Positions 25,403 through 40,712 of a stretch of 64,000 bases of DNA are shown one piece after another. Location: contig NZ_LKPJ01000009.1 in NCBI RefSeq assembly GCF_001443045.1, forward strand, positions 124,763 to 188,762. The letters run 5' to 3'. Under the pieces are notes generated by a model. It saw only the letters and a list, made by a program, of their open reading frames with translations, did not search any database and was not told the origin of the DNA. Each line of letters begins with the position of its first letter. The first letter of the stretch is position 1. Position numbers and translations under genes: made by a program. Source of the DNA: Burkholderia ambifaria. Lineage in GTDB: Bacteria; Pseudomonadota; Gammaproteobacteria; Burkholderiales; Burkholderiaceae.

Positions 25403-25845
25403 CGATAACAACACGAAGGCCATTCTTTCCCAACGTCTCACTCAAGCTGCGCTGGTTGCAGCGCTTTGCGCGTCCGTCGCCGGCTGCGGCGGCATGGTGA
25501 CGAAGCCGGCCGGAACGCGGGTGTGACCGGGGCCGCGACGAACCGAACGTCAGCGACTTCATCGCGCAGGCCAACAGCGAAGGCGTGAAGGGCTATCGCG
25601 CGAAGGGCGGGCAAGTGTTCGGCAGCACGCTGTCGTGGATCTACGTGAAGGACCAGACGCAGTCGCCAATCTTCACGTACCAGTTGACCGGCGCGAGCTT
25701 CGTGCAGCAGGCGAACGATTACGGCGCGCAGGGCACCGCTTACCTGAGCGATCTCGTGACTTCGGACAGCACGTCGTGTGCGATTTCGCCGCGAAGATTC
25801 GTTCGAGTTCAAAACAAGCATAAAAACAAATCGGACGTGTACTAA
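25403..25845 (+). pseudogene. Lipoprotein gene remnant (broken start and frame)
   Basis: One frame reads NNTKAILSQRLTQAALVAALC followed by the lipobox-like SVAGCGG, a good lipoprotein signal, but no start codon precedes it and the frame stops near 25526. A second frame from about 25555 reads VSDFIAQANSEG, GYRAKGGQVFGSTLSWIYVKD and AYLSDLVTSDST, which looks like the mature part. The original gene has therefore lost its start and suffered a frame change. Family unknown. It precedes the hybrid kinase at 25951 on the same strand. Confidence 0.5.
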
Positions 25846-25888
25846 AAGGATAATGCACGACTGATTTTCACCGTGTCGTTTGGCATGA

Positions 25889-25908
25889 TCGGGATATCGC
25901 TATCCCGA
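25889..25908. promoter_or_regulatory. 8-bp perfect inverted repeat before the hybrid kinase gene
   Basis: TCGGGATA, a 4-base spacer, then TATCCCGA. The 20-base dyad is 42 bases upstream of the kinase start codon. There is no T-run on the plus strand, so it is more likely an operator than a terminator. Confidence 0.45.
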
Positions 25909-25950
25909 ATGTATCCATCGTGACGCCCAGCCCGGCGGGGAATTTGCCGC

Positions 25951-29025
<3,075 letters not shown>

Positions 29026-29134
29026 ACGCGTGTCGATGGCCGTGGGCGGTGACGACGAGGTCCGAAGAATGGAAGGCAGCGCGACGCATCGGCAACGGTG
29101 GCGCAGATCAATCAGGTGAGAAAAGGGGAAGACC

Positions 29135-29329
29135 GTGCGCTACATGGTGAAAGTCTTCGTAATGTTGCTCGATTTTGCCACGCTTCCCGAGAAATCCAGA
29201 AGAGACTTTCTCGGCAGGATGAACGAATTCCTGATCATGTCGCCCGTGCAGAAGCGGCGCGCGATCAGCGAATGGAAGCAGGCAGTCGAGGAACGGGGCG
29301 AATCGGGCGAAGGTGCCCACAGACCATAA
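29135..29329 (+). CDS. Small protein between kinase and response regulator genes
   Basis: This is a 64-residue predicted protein with a GTG start at 29135 and a strong AAGGGGAA ribosome site 5 bases upstream; the ATG at 29144 is less well placed. It has a hydrophobic start (MVKVFVMLLDFATLP) followed by a charged amphipathic region (RRDFLGRMNEFLIMSPVQKR, then AISEWKQAVEE). It does not look like a signal peptide. I do not recognise it. Its position after a hybrid kinase suggests an accessory or connector protein, but that is inference. Confidence 0.5.
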   Translation: MRYMVKVFVMLLDFATLPEKSRRDFLGRMNEFLIMSPVQKRRAISEWKQAVEERGESGEGAHRP

Positions 29330-29765
29330 CGACGATCCGGATGCGGGCAAGCGGTCGATGCGCGGCAGGCTCGCTGCTGCGCGAATGGTTGCGGTGGCAG
29401 GGGATGGGGCGGGGCGACGCGCGATGCGGCGTTCAGGTCCGGGAAGCCGACCTATGTGTCGGCGTGTGTCCCGATCACCATGCGTGCTGCCGGCCCGGAA
29501 GTGCATGCCGATCGGTAACGCCCGCTCATGTTCGGCCGGCGCGCCCATGCTGGGCATGCCACGGGGCGACGCGACATGCAGCCTGCTTCGACCTGTCGGC
29601 CAATGCTTACGGTTTTGCACTCGTTTTATCTTAAAATCGAGTCGCGCTTGCATTCTTCGATGTGTCGAATGCGACGGGTCGAATCGACGGCCTGTCGACT
29701 GGATGGCCCGCATCCTGCGGCTGTTGGCGGATGCGCGATCAAAAGCCTCGGGGAGAAATGGGACG
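29330..29765 (+). promoter_or_regulatory. 436-base leader/promoter region of the LuxR-type response regulator
   Basis: No protein-like frame is seen. The stretch around 29600-29650 (CACTCGTTTTATCTTAAAATCGAG) is distinctly A/T rich and the best promoter candidate. The rest is G+C rich, with codon patterns unlike genes. Confidence 0.35.
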
Positions 29766-30440
29766 ATGGATGAATTCTTTGTGCGCGTGATGGTGGCCGA
29801 CGACCACCCGTCATCCGCGATCGGGATGTCGCAGGCGCTCGCCGATAGCAGCACGATCCGGCTCGTCGACTCCGTGTCCAATTCGACCGATCTCGTGGCA
29901 GCGCTCGACGAGAAGCCGAGCGACGTGCTGGTGGTCGACTACGTGATGCCCGGCGGCAAATTCGGCGACGGGCTCGTGCTGCTGTCGTTTCTGCAGCGCC
30001 GCTATCCGGCGCTGAAGCTCGTGACGATCACGATGATCGACAACCCGAGCGTGCTGCATGCGATTCGCAAGCAGGGTGTCGGCTGCATCCTGAGCAAGTC
30101 GGATGCGATTTCGCATCTGGTCGGCGCGGTCCACGCGGCGTATGTCGGCGCCAACTACCTGTCGCCGCATATCAAGCAATTGCTGGAGTCGACGGGCACG
30201 TCCGATACGGCCCGCCCGCTGACGACGCGCGAAATCGAAGTGGTGCGGCTGTTCGGTGCCGGTTATACGGTCGGCGAGATCGCCACGCAGCTTCATCGCA
30301 GCAAGCAGACGATCAGTTCGCAGAAAACCAGCGCGATGAAGAAGCTCGGCATTGTGCGCGACGCCGACCTGATCCGCTATGCGAGCGACGGCAACCTGGT
30401 CGACTCGGCGGCGCCCGATGCGCCGGCCACAAGCGAATAG
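29766..30440 (+). CDS. NarL/LuxR-type response regulator (RcsB/BvgA-like; CblR-like context)
   Basis: This 224-residue protein has an N-terminal receiver (VMVADDHPSSAIG, phosphoacceptor D58 in LVVDYVMPGG, and a Lys in ILSKSDAI near 104) and a C-terminal LuxR HTH (PLTTREIEVVRLFGAGYTVG, then IATQLHRSKQTISSQKTSAM). The receiver resembles RcsB/BvgA. It lies between two hybrid kinases and upstream of a ruined pilin gene, and is the natural output for both kinases. The layout recalls the cblS/cblT/cblR system that controls cable pili in Burkholderia cenocepacia. Confidence 0.9.
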   Translation: MDEFFVRVMVADDHPSSAIGMSQALADSSTIRLVDSVSNSTDLVAALDEKPSDVLVVDYVMPGGKFGDGLVLLSFLQRRYPALKLVTITMIDNPSVLHAIRKQGVGCILSKSDAISHLVGAVHAAYVGANYLSPHIKQLLESTGTSDTARPLTTREIEVVRLFGAGYTVGEIATQLHRSKQTISSQKTSAMKKLGIVRDADLIRYASDGNLVDSAAPDAPATSE

Positions 30441-30596
30441 CCGGCGCTAAACGTGACCGCGCCGAATGCATCGAAGATCGCATCGCGCGACTGCGTGCGA
30501 TTCGTCCGCTCGGCATGCACGTCGGGGCAAGCGGCATGCGAAGTGCCCGACGCGCAGGGGTGTGCCTTCCTCGTTCCGCGCTAACGAAAACGATCC

Positions 30597-33635
<3,039 letters not shown>

Positions 33636-33850
33636 TGCGTCTCCTGCCGGACAGGTCGACATGATGTCGGTCCGTGCGAGGAGGGAAATGACCCGAAGCC
33701 AATTCGGGCAGCGGCGCGTTCATTAAAAGAAAACAAACGCGTCGCACGGAGACGGGCGCGATCGCGTGGTCGCGCGGCGCAACGCCGGATTCGATCGTTC
33801 GACGGCCGGTCGTGCCACGGCCGTGGCGTCAATCTTTTAAATGGAGATCC

Positions 33851-34331
33851 ATCGAGGAAACTCTGCAAGCTCGTTCTGGCAATGGGCGTCACCACGGCAC
33901 TGTCCGGCATGGCACACACGGCGCAGGCCGACCCGGTGTCGAAGAAGATCACGCTGACCGCGCAGATCAACGACGGCATCTTCGTGTCGGAGCCGGACGG
34001 CTCGACGTGGTACGGCACGGAAGAACTGCAGGCGACCGACTACACGCAACGCAAGTTCGAAAAGTCGCTGCCGGTTCGCATCTGGTCGACGAGCGCCGAT
34101 GTCAACGTCTCACTTGCGCAATCGCTGAAGCTGACGAGCGGCAGGTACGAAATGGCGAACCCGATGGTGTCGCTGTCGCCCAACGGGGGGGACAAGGAAA
34201 TCAAGTTCGGCGGCGCCGAAAAGATCACGCAAGTGACGATTGGCCTCGGCGGCAAATATCCTTCGCGGACTGACTCAGGACTTATGGCAGCGCGTCAGCG
34301 CCTCTGGTGTGCGAACCGAATTCGACAGTGA
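33851..34331 (+). pseudogene. CS1/CFA-I (cable-type) pilin gene remnant
   Basis: The frame encodes KLCKLVLAMGVTTALSGMA and further residues up to AQA as a signal peptide, then a mature part starting DPVSKKITLTAQINDGIF that resembles CS1-type pilins such as CblA (ITLTA, LPVRIWSTSADV and YEMANPMVSLSPNG segments). No start codon is in frame. The sequence ATCGAGGAAA, directly after a GGAGATCC ribosome site, would read ATG AGG AAA if one C were removed. The C-terminus is also wrong: after GLGGKYPS the frame runs into unrelated residues instead of the family's final strand. No chaperone, usher or tip gene follows. The gene looks dead. Confidence 0.6.
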
Positions 34332-34473
34332 ACGGAACGCGAATACAGGTTCTCGAAGGCGATATCGTTTTAAGGCCGCCACGGGGTTGGCATACTGACT
34401 GACGGCTCTGATTATGCCGCCCGTCATCGATTTTCCAGCAGCCGCTCTTGAAATGACCGGGTGCCGTCATGTA

Positions 34474-34545
34474 GAGCCCAACGAGCCCAACGAGCCCAAC
34501 GAGCCCAACGCGCCCAACGCGCCCAACGCGCCCAACGCGTTCAAC
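34474..34545 (+). repeat. 9-bp tandem repeat, 8 units
   Basis: Four copies of GAGCCCAAC are followed by three of GCGCCCAAC and one degenerate GCGTTCAAC. The unit keeps any reading frame (an NEP/NAP repeat in one frame), but no credible gene spans it. It lies between the pilin remnant and the orphan TpsA fragment. Confidence 0.9.
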
Positions 34546-34601
34546 AGGCTATCGCCAGCTGACTGGGCCGTTGCGCCACTGCCCGCCGATCTTGCCGGTG
34601 T

Positions 34602-34895
34602 TCAAGCCGACCGTGGAATAAGGCTGGACCGGATAACAGATACCAGATGCAGACGACTGCTCAACGTCGACGCGCGGATCCTGTTGTCGTCTTCACGAAA
34701 GATGTCGGCGTTGCCGGCGGTGACGTTCCCGTTGGTGGGCAGCGCGAAGGCGGGCAGCGCGGTAAAGCCGAGCAGCGAGAGGGCGGTGGCGATGCGCTTG
34801 GCGCTGCCGGGTTTGGTACGTCGGCGCGCGGTCTCCCTGACGGCACTCCAGCATCCTTGGGCCTGATTCCAGGCTGTTGCGGAGGTCTTGTTCAT
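34602..34895 (-). pseudogene. Orphan copy of the TpsA 5' end (truncated)
   Basis: The first 70 or so residues (from 34895 down to about 34680) closely match the N-terminus of the intact TpsA at 38510: MNKTSATAWNQAQGCWSAV against MNKTYALVWNQTQGCWSAV, then the same signal core LSLLGFTALPAFALPT and GNADIFREDDNRI. After that the match ends and the frame stops within 25 unrelated residues. It keeps the extended signal peptide but no TPS domain. It is either the relic of a second exoprotein gene or a partial duplication. Confidence 0.75.
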
Positions 34896-35072
34896 CCTTC
34901 GGTCATCCTGGTTGACTTTTGGAAGTCCGGCCGACCTTGAAGGCCGATCGGCCGGCGGGTGGTTGCCGACGGCCTCGCGGCCGCCGGCGACGAGCGGTCA
35001 GGCCACTCGTAACAGGCGACGGAATCCGGCCTGCCGTTCAGGCGGCGCAGCCGGAACCGTCAGGGTTCACGC

Positions 35073-38000
35073 TCAGGGCTTCACCAGGCCGTAGTCCAGG
35101 CCGACCAGCGCGCCGTAAAACTGGTCGTAGCCAGCCTTCACGTCGACGCGGCTGGTGCTCGACGAGCCGTAGACGCGGCCGAAATTGCCGCCGACGAGGC
35201 CGCCGAGCCGCGCGTACCGGCCGCCGGATACGGTGCCGTTCGACGACGACGACGCGGTGATGGTGCCGCCGTTGTTGCCGACGAGGCCGCCGACGTAGCT
35301 GGCGTCGCCGCCCCTGGCGGAGCCCGTCGCGCGCGACTGGTCGATATTCCCGGTCAGGATGCCGACGAGGCCGCCGACATTGCTCTGCATGCCGGCTTCG
35401 ACGTCGCCCGACGCCGTCGACCGTACGATGTCGCCTCTCTCGCTGCTGCCGACGAGGCCGCCGACCGACGAGAAGTCGCCCGCCCTCACCAAGCCAGTAG
35501 CACGGGAATCGGCGATCGTCCCGAAGTTGCGGCCGACGAGGCCGCCTGCACGGCTCGAAGACCCGGCCGACACGTTGCCCTTGGCGCTCGACGTGAGGAT
35601 GCGGCCCGCGTTGTACCCGACGAGACCGCCTGCCGAGCTGTTGTCCAGCGCGGCGACATTGCCCGATGCGTTGGAGGAATCCAGCGTGCCGGCGTTGGTC
35701 CCGGCAAAGCCGCCGACCGTGCTGTTGTAGCCCGCCGCTACGTCGCCGGATGCGTCGGATGCTTCGATGCGACCGGCGTTCACGCCGACAAAACCGCCGA
35801 CCGTGGCGTTGTGGTCGCCGGCCACGTTGCCGCTGGCCAGGGACGTTTCGATGAAGCCGTCGTTCGAGCCCGCGAAGCCGCCGAGCGTCGATTTGCCGAT
35901 GGCCCGGACATGGCCTTGCGCGTCGGACGCATGGATGCGGCCCGCCGTGCCGTTGCGGCCGACGAAGCCGCCGGCGAGGCTGTCGGCGCCGGTGACGACG
36001 TTGCCCGTCGCAGTCGACGCGTCGATGTCGCCGTCGTTGTAGCCGGCAAAGCCGCCGGCCACCGCCTTGCTGCCCGCCGTCACGTTGCCGTTGGCCTGCG
36101 ACTTCCGGATCCGGCCGCTGTTCGTGCCGACGAGGCCGCCGATCGTGCTCGATGCGGCCGCGAACACGTCGCCGTCGGCCGTGGACGAGTCGATGTCGCC
36201 GAGGTTCACGCCCGCGAGGCCGCCCGCGACGCTATGCTCGCCGACGCTCACCTTGCCGCCGGCGCGCGATTCCGAGATGGTGGCCAGGTTGAGGCCGACG
36301 AGCCCGCCTGCGATGGCGTTGTTGCGCGCAGTCACGATCGCGGACGACGACGACTGCTTGACGATGCCGTCGTTGATGCCGACGAGTCCGCCGACCTTCG
36401 CGTTGGCGGCCGTCGCGTTGATGGAGCCCGCACTCGACGAGCGCTCGATCATGCCCGTGTTGTGACCGACCAGGCCGCCGGTGGCGCCATCGTGCGCGGC
36501 GTCGATGCGGACGTCGGCATGGCTGTCGCGAATCGTTGCCGATACCGGCGGCTTGTTCAGCAGCGTCAGGTTCTCGCCCACGAGGCCGCCGATCGCGTAC
36601 GCGTAGCGATCGCCTTCGATGCGGCCGGATACCTTGGCGTGTTCGATCGTGCCGCCATAGTTCGAGCCGACGAGACCGCCGATGATCGCCGGCCCCGTGG
36701 CCGAGACCGCGACATTCGTGGCCGTCACGTTCGAGATCGTGCCCGAGTTGCTGCCGGCGAGCGTGCCGACCGAAGTCTGCCAATACGGCAGACCCGATGC
36801 GGTCGTCACGATGTCGCTCAGGTTGAGGTTGGCGATGCGGCCGGCGTTGTGCGAGAACAGGCCGACGGCCGTCTGGCCCGGATTGGAAATCCGCAGGCGT
36901 GTCACCGTGTTGCCGAGGCCGTCGAACACGCCGTAGAACGCCTGGTCGCCGCCGATGCTGCGCAGGCTCGTGTTCGCGCCGTCGATCGTGTTGCCGATCA
37001 CGTAGCGGCCACCGCGGTTCGCATCGACGTTACGCAGGTCGGCGATGGTATGGAGAACCTTGTAGTCCTCGCCGTTCGAGCGGAACGACGCGTTGTCGCC
37101 GGACAGCGTCACGGCAGCGCCGTTGTTCAGCGTATGGCCGTTCTTCGAATTGAGTTCGAGGTGCGCGTTGCGGCCGGTGAGCTTGACCGCATCGTTGATG
37201 CGGATCCTGTCGGCGGCGTTGACGTTCAGGCTCGCGTTCGCGCCGGTGGACGACACCGTTTGCTGCAGATCGACGTTCCCCTTCTGCGACGTGAGCGTGA
37301 GCGCGCGATCGCTGTCCCACGCGACCGGGCCGCCGACGGTGAGATCGCCTTGCGTGTTCGTCAGTGCGACGTTGGTGGTGCCGAGGTTGTCCGACAGCGT
37401 GTCGGCGTCGATCGATGCGCCGGCCGGATAGAGGCTGTCGGTCTTGTTGTTTGCGACGCCTGCATTGGCCGCTTCGATGGTCCAGGTGCCGGCGGTGTTG
37501 CCCGCACGCGTGTCGACCGTGGTGCCGCGTGCGACACGAACCTGTTCGCCGCGCGTGACGACGGCACCGGCCGGCGCATCGGCGTCGGCCGCGCTCGCGT
37601 CGAGTTTGCCGCCGACGAGGACGGTGCCGCCATCGAGCGTGATCTTGCCGGCGTGGCTGGCGAGCCCCTTCGCTTCGATCGTGCCGGTGTTGTTGACGAC
37701 GGTGTTCAGCAGGTTGCCAGCGGCGCGTGCAGTCATCAGCACTTCGCCGCCGTCGGCCTTGAGCAGGCCGCCGTTGTTGGCCTGCGCATCGACCGCGCCG
37801 CCTTCGACCTGGAGGCTGAGCAGGTCGTTGCCGTCGAAGTTGACCTTGAAGGTGTTGCCCGCGCCGAGCGCAATGCGGCCCATCTTGGCCTGGATCACGC
37901 CGTTGTTGGACACGCGTGCGCCAAGCAGCGCGACGCTGCCGCCGTCGGCGGCGGTGATGTGGCCGTCGTTGACGATCGATGCGGTGGAGTTGCCCGAGAA

Positions 38001-38510
38001 GCGGTAGTTGCCGGCGAGGAAGTCGGCGTCGGCGATGTTCCGGGTGGATGCGACGAGGCCGCCGACGTTGATCTGCGCGCCGGCACCGAACAGCACGCCG
38101 TTCGGGTTGACGAGGAAGACCTTGCCGTTGGCGTCGAGCCGGCCGTGGATCTGGCTGCCGTTGTTGCCGACCACGCGGTTCAGGGCAATCGACGTGGTGC
38201 CGGGCTGATGGAACGACACGCGCTCGTTGCCGGCGATGTTGAAGTCGTTCCAGTTGGTGATGAGCTTGTCGGTGTGCTGGTTGATCGACATCGACTTGCC
38301 GTCGTTCTCGCGGATGATGTCGGCCTTGCCGGACGTGATGTTCTCGCCGGTGGGCAGCGCGAAGGCTGGCAGGGCGACGATGCCGAGCAGGGAGAGGGCG
38401 GCGGCGACGCGCCTGGCGCTGCCGGGTTTGGCGCGGCGGCGCGCGGTTTCCCCGACCGCACTCCAGCATCCCTGGGTCTGGTTCCAGACCAGTGCGTAGG
38501 TCTTGTTCAT
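35073..38510 (-). CDS. TpsA exoprotein: filamentous haemagglutinin/HMW-like adhesin with GLUG repeats
   Basis: This is a 1145-residue secreted protein. It has an extended signal peptide (ESPR, MNKTYALVWNQTQGCW) plus a Sec core ending ALPAFA near residue 52. A TPS domain follows at about 52-300 with the diagnostic FLVNPNGVLFG and NIADADFLAGNYRF. A linker leads to about 21 repeats of roughly 28 residues of the GLUG type (GGLVGxNxGxI), from about residue 560 to the end. There is no C-terminal toxin, pretoxin or VENN motif, so it is not a CdiA. It lies 172 bases after its TpsB gene on the same strand. The likely role is surface adhesion or aggregation. Confidence 0.92.
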   Translation of the reverse strand: MNKTYALVWNQTQGCWSAVGETARRRAKPGSARRVAAALSLLGIVALPAFALPTGENITSGKADIIRENDGKSMSINQHTDKLITNWNDFNIAGNERVSFHQPGTTSIALNRVVGNNGSQIHGRLDANGKVFLVNPNGVLFGAGAQINVGGLVASTRNIADADFLAGNYRFSGNSTASIVNDGHITAADGGSVALLGARVSNNGVIQAKMGRIALGAGNTFKVNFDGNDLLSLQVEGGAVDAQANNGGLLKADGGEVLMTARAAGNLLNTVVNNTGTIEAKGLASHAGKITLDGGTVLVGGKLDASAADADAPAGAVVTRGEQVRVARGTTVDTRAGNTAGTWTIEAANAGVANNKTDSLYPAGASIDADTLSDNLGTTNVALTNTQGDLTVGGPVAWDSDRALTLTSQKGNVDLQQTVSSTGANASLNVNAADRIRINDAVKLTGRNAHLELNSKNGHTLNNGAAVTLSGDNASFRSNGEDYKVLHTIADLRNVDANRGGRYVIGNTIDGANTSLRSIGGDQAFYGVFDGLGNTVTRLRISNPGQTAVGLFSHNAGRIANLNLSDIVTTASGLPYWQTSVGTLAGSNSGTISNVTATNVAVSATGPAIIGGLVGSNYGGTIEHAKVSGRIEGDRYAYAIGGLVGENLTLLNKPPVSATIRDSHADVRIDAAHDGATGGLVGHNTGMIERSSSAGSINATAANAKVGGLVGINDGIVKQSSSSAIVTARNNAIAGGLVGLNLATISESRAGGKVSVGEHSVAGGLAGVNLGDIDSSTADGDVFAAASSTIGGLVGTNSGRIRKSQANGNVTAGSKAVAGGFAGYNDGDIDASTATGNVVTGADSLAGGFVGRNGTAGRIHASDAQGHVRAIGKSTLGGFAGSNDGFIETSLASGNVAGDHNATVGGFVGVNAGRIEASDASGDVAAGYNSTVGGFAGTNAGTLDSSNASGNVAALDNSSAGGLVGYNAGRILTSSAKGNVSAGSSSRAGGLVGRNFGTIADSRATGLVRAGDFSSVGGLVGSSERGDIVRSTASGDVEAGMQSNVGGLVGILTGNIDQSRATGSARGGDASYVGGLVGNNGGTITASSSSNGTVSGGRYARLGGLVGGNFGRVYGSSSTSRVDVKAGYDQFYGALVGLDYGLVKP

Positions 38511-38682
38511 GTTTTTTCCTCTGGAAAAAGTACTGGGATATGGCTTCGTATTGGTACGTATACCTAACGAAGCGGTGAAGACGGAAATGCGTGACTTGCA
38601 CGCTTCCGACGGTGCGGGCAGCTACGCCGCCCGCGCTACTTGCGGCCCTGCCATGCCTGGCGGGCCGCTCGTCGAATGCCGC

Positions 38683-40335
38683 TCAGAAATACTGGGCGGC
38701 CTGCAGCCAGACACTCGGTGAGCGCGTGGCCGACGCGACCGGATCGGCGTAACCGACCGGCAGCGCGGCGGTGACGCTGACTTGATGACGCGAGCCGAAC
38801 CAGCTCGCGCCGATACCGAGCGACGACAGCTGCACGGTGTTGCGCTCGCGCGACCAGCGCTGCTTGCTGAGCTGGATGCGGCCCGTGTCGGCGAACGCGC
38901 TCAGTTGCCAGCCGGGTGCGGCGAGATAGCGCAGTTCGGCCGTGGCCTGCCACCCTTGGTCGCCGCTGCCGGCGCCGAGTGCGAACGCGCGCACGCCGTA
39001 CGGGCCGCCGAGGCTGAATTTTTCCGAAGCGTCGAGGTTGCGCGACGACAGTTGCGCACTGAATTGGGTGTAGAGCTGGAATCGCGAGCCGAGCGCCTGC
39101 AACCGCAGCGCATTGATGTTCAGCTTCGCGAACTGGCCCAGCGTATGGACGTAGTAGTCCATGTCGAGCGGATCGTTGCCGCCGAGGTGACCGATGCCAA
39201 CGGTCGCGGAGAAGCCGGTGCGGCCGCCGCCGCCGAAACCATCCTGGTTGTTGCCGCTCACGCCGAACGACCACAGATCGACGGTCTTGTCGCCGACCAC
39301 GTCGAACACGCCGTACACGTCGCGCAGGTGCTTGTTTTCGTAGGTAACCTGAGCATCGACACTCGTGCGCCGGCTGCGCAGCAGCGGCTGCGTGACGAAT
39401 GCGGAGCGGACGTCCGCTCCGCCGTGGTAGCGAAGCGCTTTCAGGCTGCCGCCGATCCGGTAGTTCATGTCGGAATACGCGATGCCGACACGCGTGGACG
39501 CGGGGCCGACCGGTACCTGATACGACGCGCGGTAGTAGTGCTGATTCGTGTTGCTCGTCAGGCCGCGCAACGAGAAGCGATCGCCCACGCGCAGCGGCGC
39601 GTTGACGTCGATACTGCCGGTTGCGCGGTAGCGGCCGGTCAGCGGATCGCCGAAGTTGTCGAGCTCGATCGAGCCGGTGGCGAGCCTGGCCGGGTCGGCG
39701 TCGATCACGAGGTCGGTCGTGCCGGGCTCGGCGCCGGGCCGCAGCGTGCCCTTCGCATCGACGCCGGGCATCTCGTTCAGCAGCGTGAGGCTGCGTTCGA
39801 GACGGCCGCCGTGCGCGATTTCGCCGGGTTGCAGCGACGTCAGCGGCTGGCGCAGCGCGCGGTCCAGCACGCGCGTGCGGTTGTGCAGTTCGATCTGCCC
39901 GTAGCGGCCTTCGACGACGGCGATGCGCACGACGCCGCGTTCGATGTCCTGGCGAGGCAGATAGGCACGGGCGAGGACGTAGCCGTGCTCGCGGTAGTAG
40001 GTCGTGATTTTGCCCGCGGCCTGCTGCAGATCGCTGAAACTCAGGTCGCGGCCGACGAGATCGGTGAGCAGCGCGTCGAGCTGCGCTGCCGGAATGGCCG
40101 CATTGCCGTCGATGACGAATGCGCTGACCGTGACGCGCGGGCCCGTTTCATCGCTCGCGGCGGGCTCGGGTTCGGCGGGCGCGACGTCGATCTTCGGGCC
40201 GGTGGCCGCAGGTAGTGACGGGCGCACGGTTTCGATGTCGCGCATCGATTGTCCCGCGCTGGGCATCTGCGAGAACGCGTAGCCGGGGAGCAGCAGCGTG
40301 GTGGCGACACAGCCGATCAGGCTGCGTCCCGTCAT
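38683..40335 (-). CDS. TpsB outer-membrane transporter (ShlB/FhaC/HecB family)
   Basis: This protein of 550 residues (590 if the upstream GTG at 40455 is used) exports the TpsA encoded just downstream. The preferred ATG gives a normal signal peptide (MTGRSLIGCVATTLLLPGYA, cleaved after AFS). Two POTRA domains follow (VSAFVIDGNAAIPAAQL, YYREHGYVLARAYLP), then a 16-strand barrel with the conserved loop-6 motif VRAF (GGPYGVRAFALG) near the C-terminus. The C-terminal residue is Phe (LQAAQYF), as in outer-membrane barrels recognised by BamA. Neither start has a strong ribosome site. It is first in a tpsB-tpsA operon. Confidence 0.92.
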   Translation of the reverse strand: MTGRSLIGCVATTLLLPGYAFSQMPSAGQSMRDIETVRPSLPAATGPKIDVAPAEPEPAASDETGPRVTVSAFVIDGNAAIPAAQLDALLTDLVGRDLSFSDLQQAAGKITTYYREHGYVLARAYLPRQDIERGVVRIAVVEGRYGQIELHNRTRVLDRALRQPLTSLQPGEIAHGGRLERSLTLLNEMPGVDAKGTLRPGAEPGTTDLVIDADPARLATGSIELDNFGDPLTGRYRATGSIDVNAPLRVGDRFSLRGLTSNTNQHYYRASYQVPVGPASTRVGIAYSDMNYRIGGSLKALRYHGGADVRSAFVTQPLLRSRRTSVDAQVTYENKHLRDVYGVFDVVGDKTVDLWSFGVSGNNQDGFGGGGRTGFSATVGIGHLGGNDPLDMDYYVHTLGQFAKLNINALRLQALGSRFQLYTQFSAQLSSRNLDASEKFSLGGPYGVRAFALGAGSGDQGWQATAELRYLAAPGWQLSAFADTGRIQLSKQRWSRERNTVQLSSLGIGASWFGSRHQVSVTAALPVGYADPVASATRSPSVWLQAAQYF

Positions 40336-40562
40336 GACGCGCCATGCATGAGCACTGGTGCGTGCGGTGCAGCGGGAGAAGGTACCTGCGGTTGCGCGTG
40401 GCGCACTCGCGTGCGAGCCGGAGACGGTTGCCGATTTGCGCGCGAATGCGGGCACCTGAATGTGACGAACGATACGAATATCCCACCCCGGATAGGAAAT
40501 CAGGACCGGTCTCGGACGTTGGAGCCGATCGGTTGGTATAGGCGGGGATATTACGAAACGGT

Positions 40563-40574
40563 TTCACGCGTGAA
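40563..40574. promoter_or_regulatory. 12-bp palindrome in the tpsBA promoter region
   Basis: TTCACGCGTGAA is a perfect palindrome in an A/T-rich 250-base gap, 228 bases upstream of the preferred tpsB start. A second small dyad (GAAACGGTTTC) lies just beside it. This is a plausible operator. There is no known consensus to assign. Confidence 0.35.
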
Positions 40575-40712
40575 TATTGAACAAGTACTAGCGCACGTGC
40601 GAAATTAGTCAGTTTTGCACGATTTTTTGTGCCGGCTGCGTTTGGCTTCGCAGATCGGCGTAGAACGGCGCGGCGCGATCGACCGCGCGCCGCGTCGATA
40701 TCGGGGTGCGCG

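Noticed and set aside
34474..34545. Coding NEP/NAP repeat protein
   Set aside because: The surrounding frame has no start, ribosome site or coding bias.
35811..38567. 918-codon plus-strand frame
   Set aside because: Antisense to the TpsA gene; its apparent repeats mirror the GLUG repeats.
35073..40335. Contact-dependent inhibition (CDI) locus
   Set aside because: The exoprotein has no C-terminal toxin or VENN-like motif, and no immunity gene follows.
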